Shown here in pieces: positions 63,899 through 64,000 of a stretch of DNA of 64,000 nucleotides. Position 1 is the first letter of the stretch; every line of letters starts with the position of its first letter. The notes beneath the pieces were generated by a model. The model ran no database searches. It was not told the DNA's origin and saw only the letters and a list, made by a program, of their open reading frames with translations. This stretch comes from Casuarius casuarius (Eukaryota > Chordata > Aves > Casuariiformes > Casuariidae), in contig PTFA01000024.1 in NCBI GenBank assembly GCA_003342895.1, forward strand, positions 5,079,505 through 5,143,504. Direction: 5' to 3'. The position numbers were made by a program, and so were the translations under genes.

Positions 63899-64000
63899 GT
63901 AAGAGACATCAGGATACCCTGCATGACAGGAGCCCTTAAGCCAATACCTAGCTCTCTGGTCTAGTTATTCATGCCTCTGACTATCCCTAAGCCACTTCAC
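63899..64000 (+). other. Start of the last intron of EGF-CFC gene 2, cut by the window edge
   Basis: This is intronic sequence after GTAAGA. In gene 1 the equivalent intron is 1,660 bp long, so the GPI-signal exon is expected well past the edge. Confidence 0.7.

Overview
The window looks like vertebrate nuclear DNA, most likely from a bird or another sauropsid. Coding sequence is sparse, genes are split into short exons with GT/AG introns, short simple repeats occur throughout, and I recognise no SINE arrays or large transposon bodies. The species cannot be named from the sequence.

Three protein-coding genes can be supported, all on the plus strand. (1) A complete six-exon EGF-CFC gene (about 12,540-16,131) encodes a signal peptide, a glycosylated linker, the reduced EGF-like domain, the CFC domain and a C-terminal GPI-anchor signal. 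By recalled human sequences it is closer to CFC1 (Cryptic) than to TDGF1 (Cripto). (2) A two-exon gene (42,048-43,532) encodes a 72-residue protein recognised as FAM240A. (3) A second EGF-CFC gene runs from about 60.6 kb to the right edge. Its signal-peptide, linker, EGF and CFC exons are present, and the GPI exon must lie beyond position 64,000. It looks closer to TDGF1/Cripto.

Layout: 1-11.9 kb has no recognisable gene; 11.9-12.5 kb is a CpG-rich putative promoter; 12.5-16.5 kb is EGF-CFC gene 1; 16.5-42 kb is intergenic with microsatellites; 42-43.8 kb is FAM240A; 43.8-60.5 kb is intergenic; 60.6-64 kb is EGF-CFC gene 2.

EGF-CFC proteins are GPI-linked co-receptors for Nodal, GDF1 and GDF3, acting with ALK4 and type II activin receptors in mesendoderm and left-right patterning. 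Finding a CFC1-like and a TDGF1-like copy about 45 kb apart, on either side of FAM240A, is the main result. In humans TDGF1 and FAM240A are neighbours on 3p21.31 and CFC1 is on another chromosome. Most of the longer open frames elsewhere look like chance.
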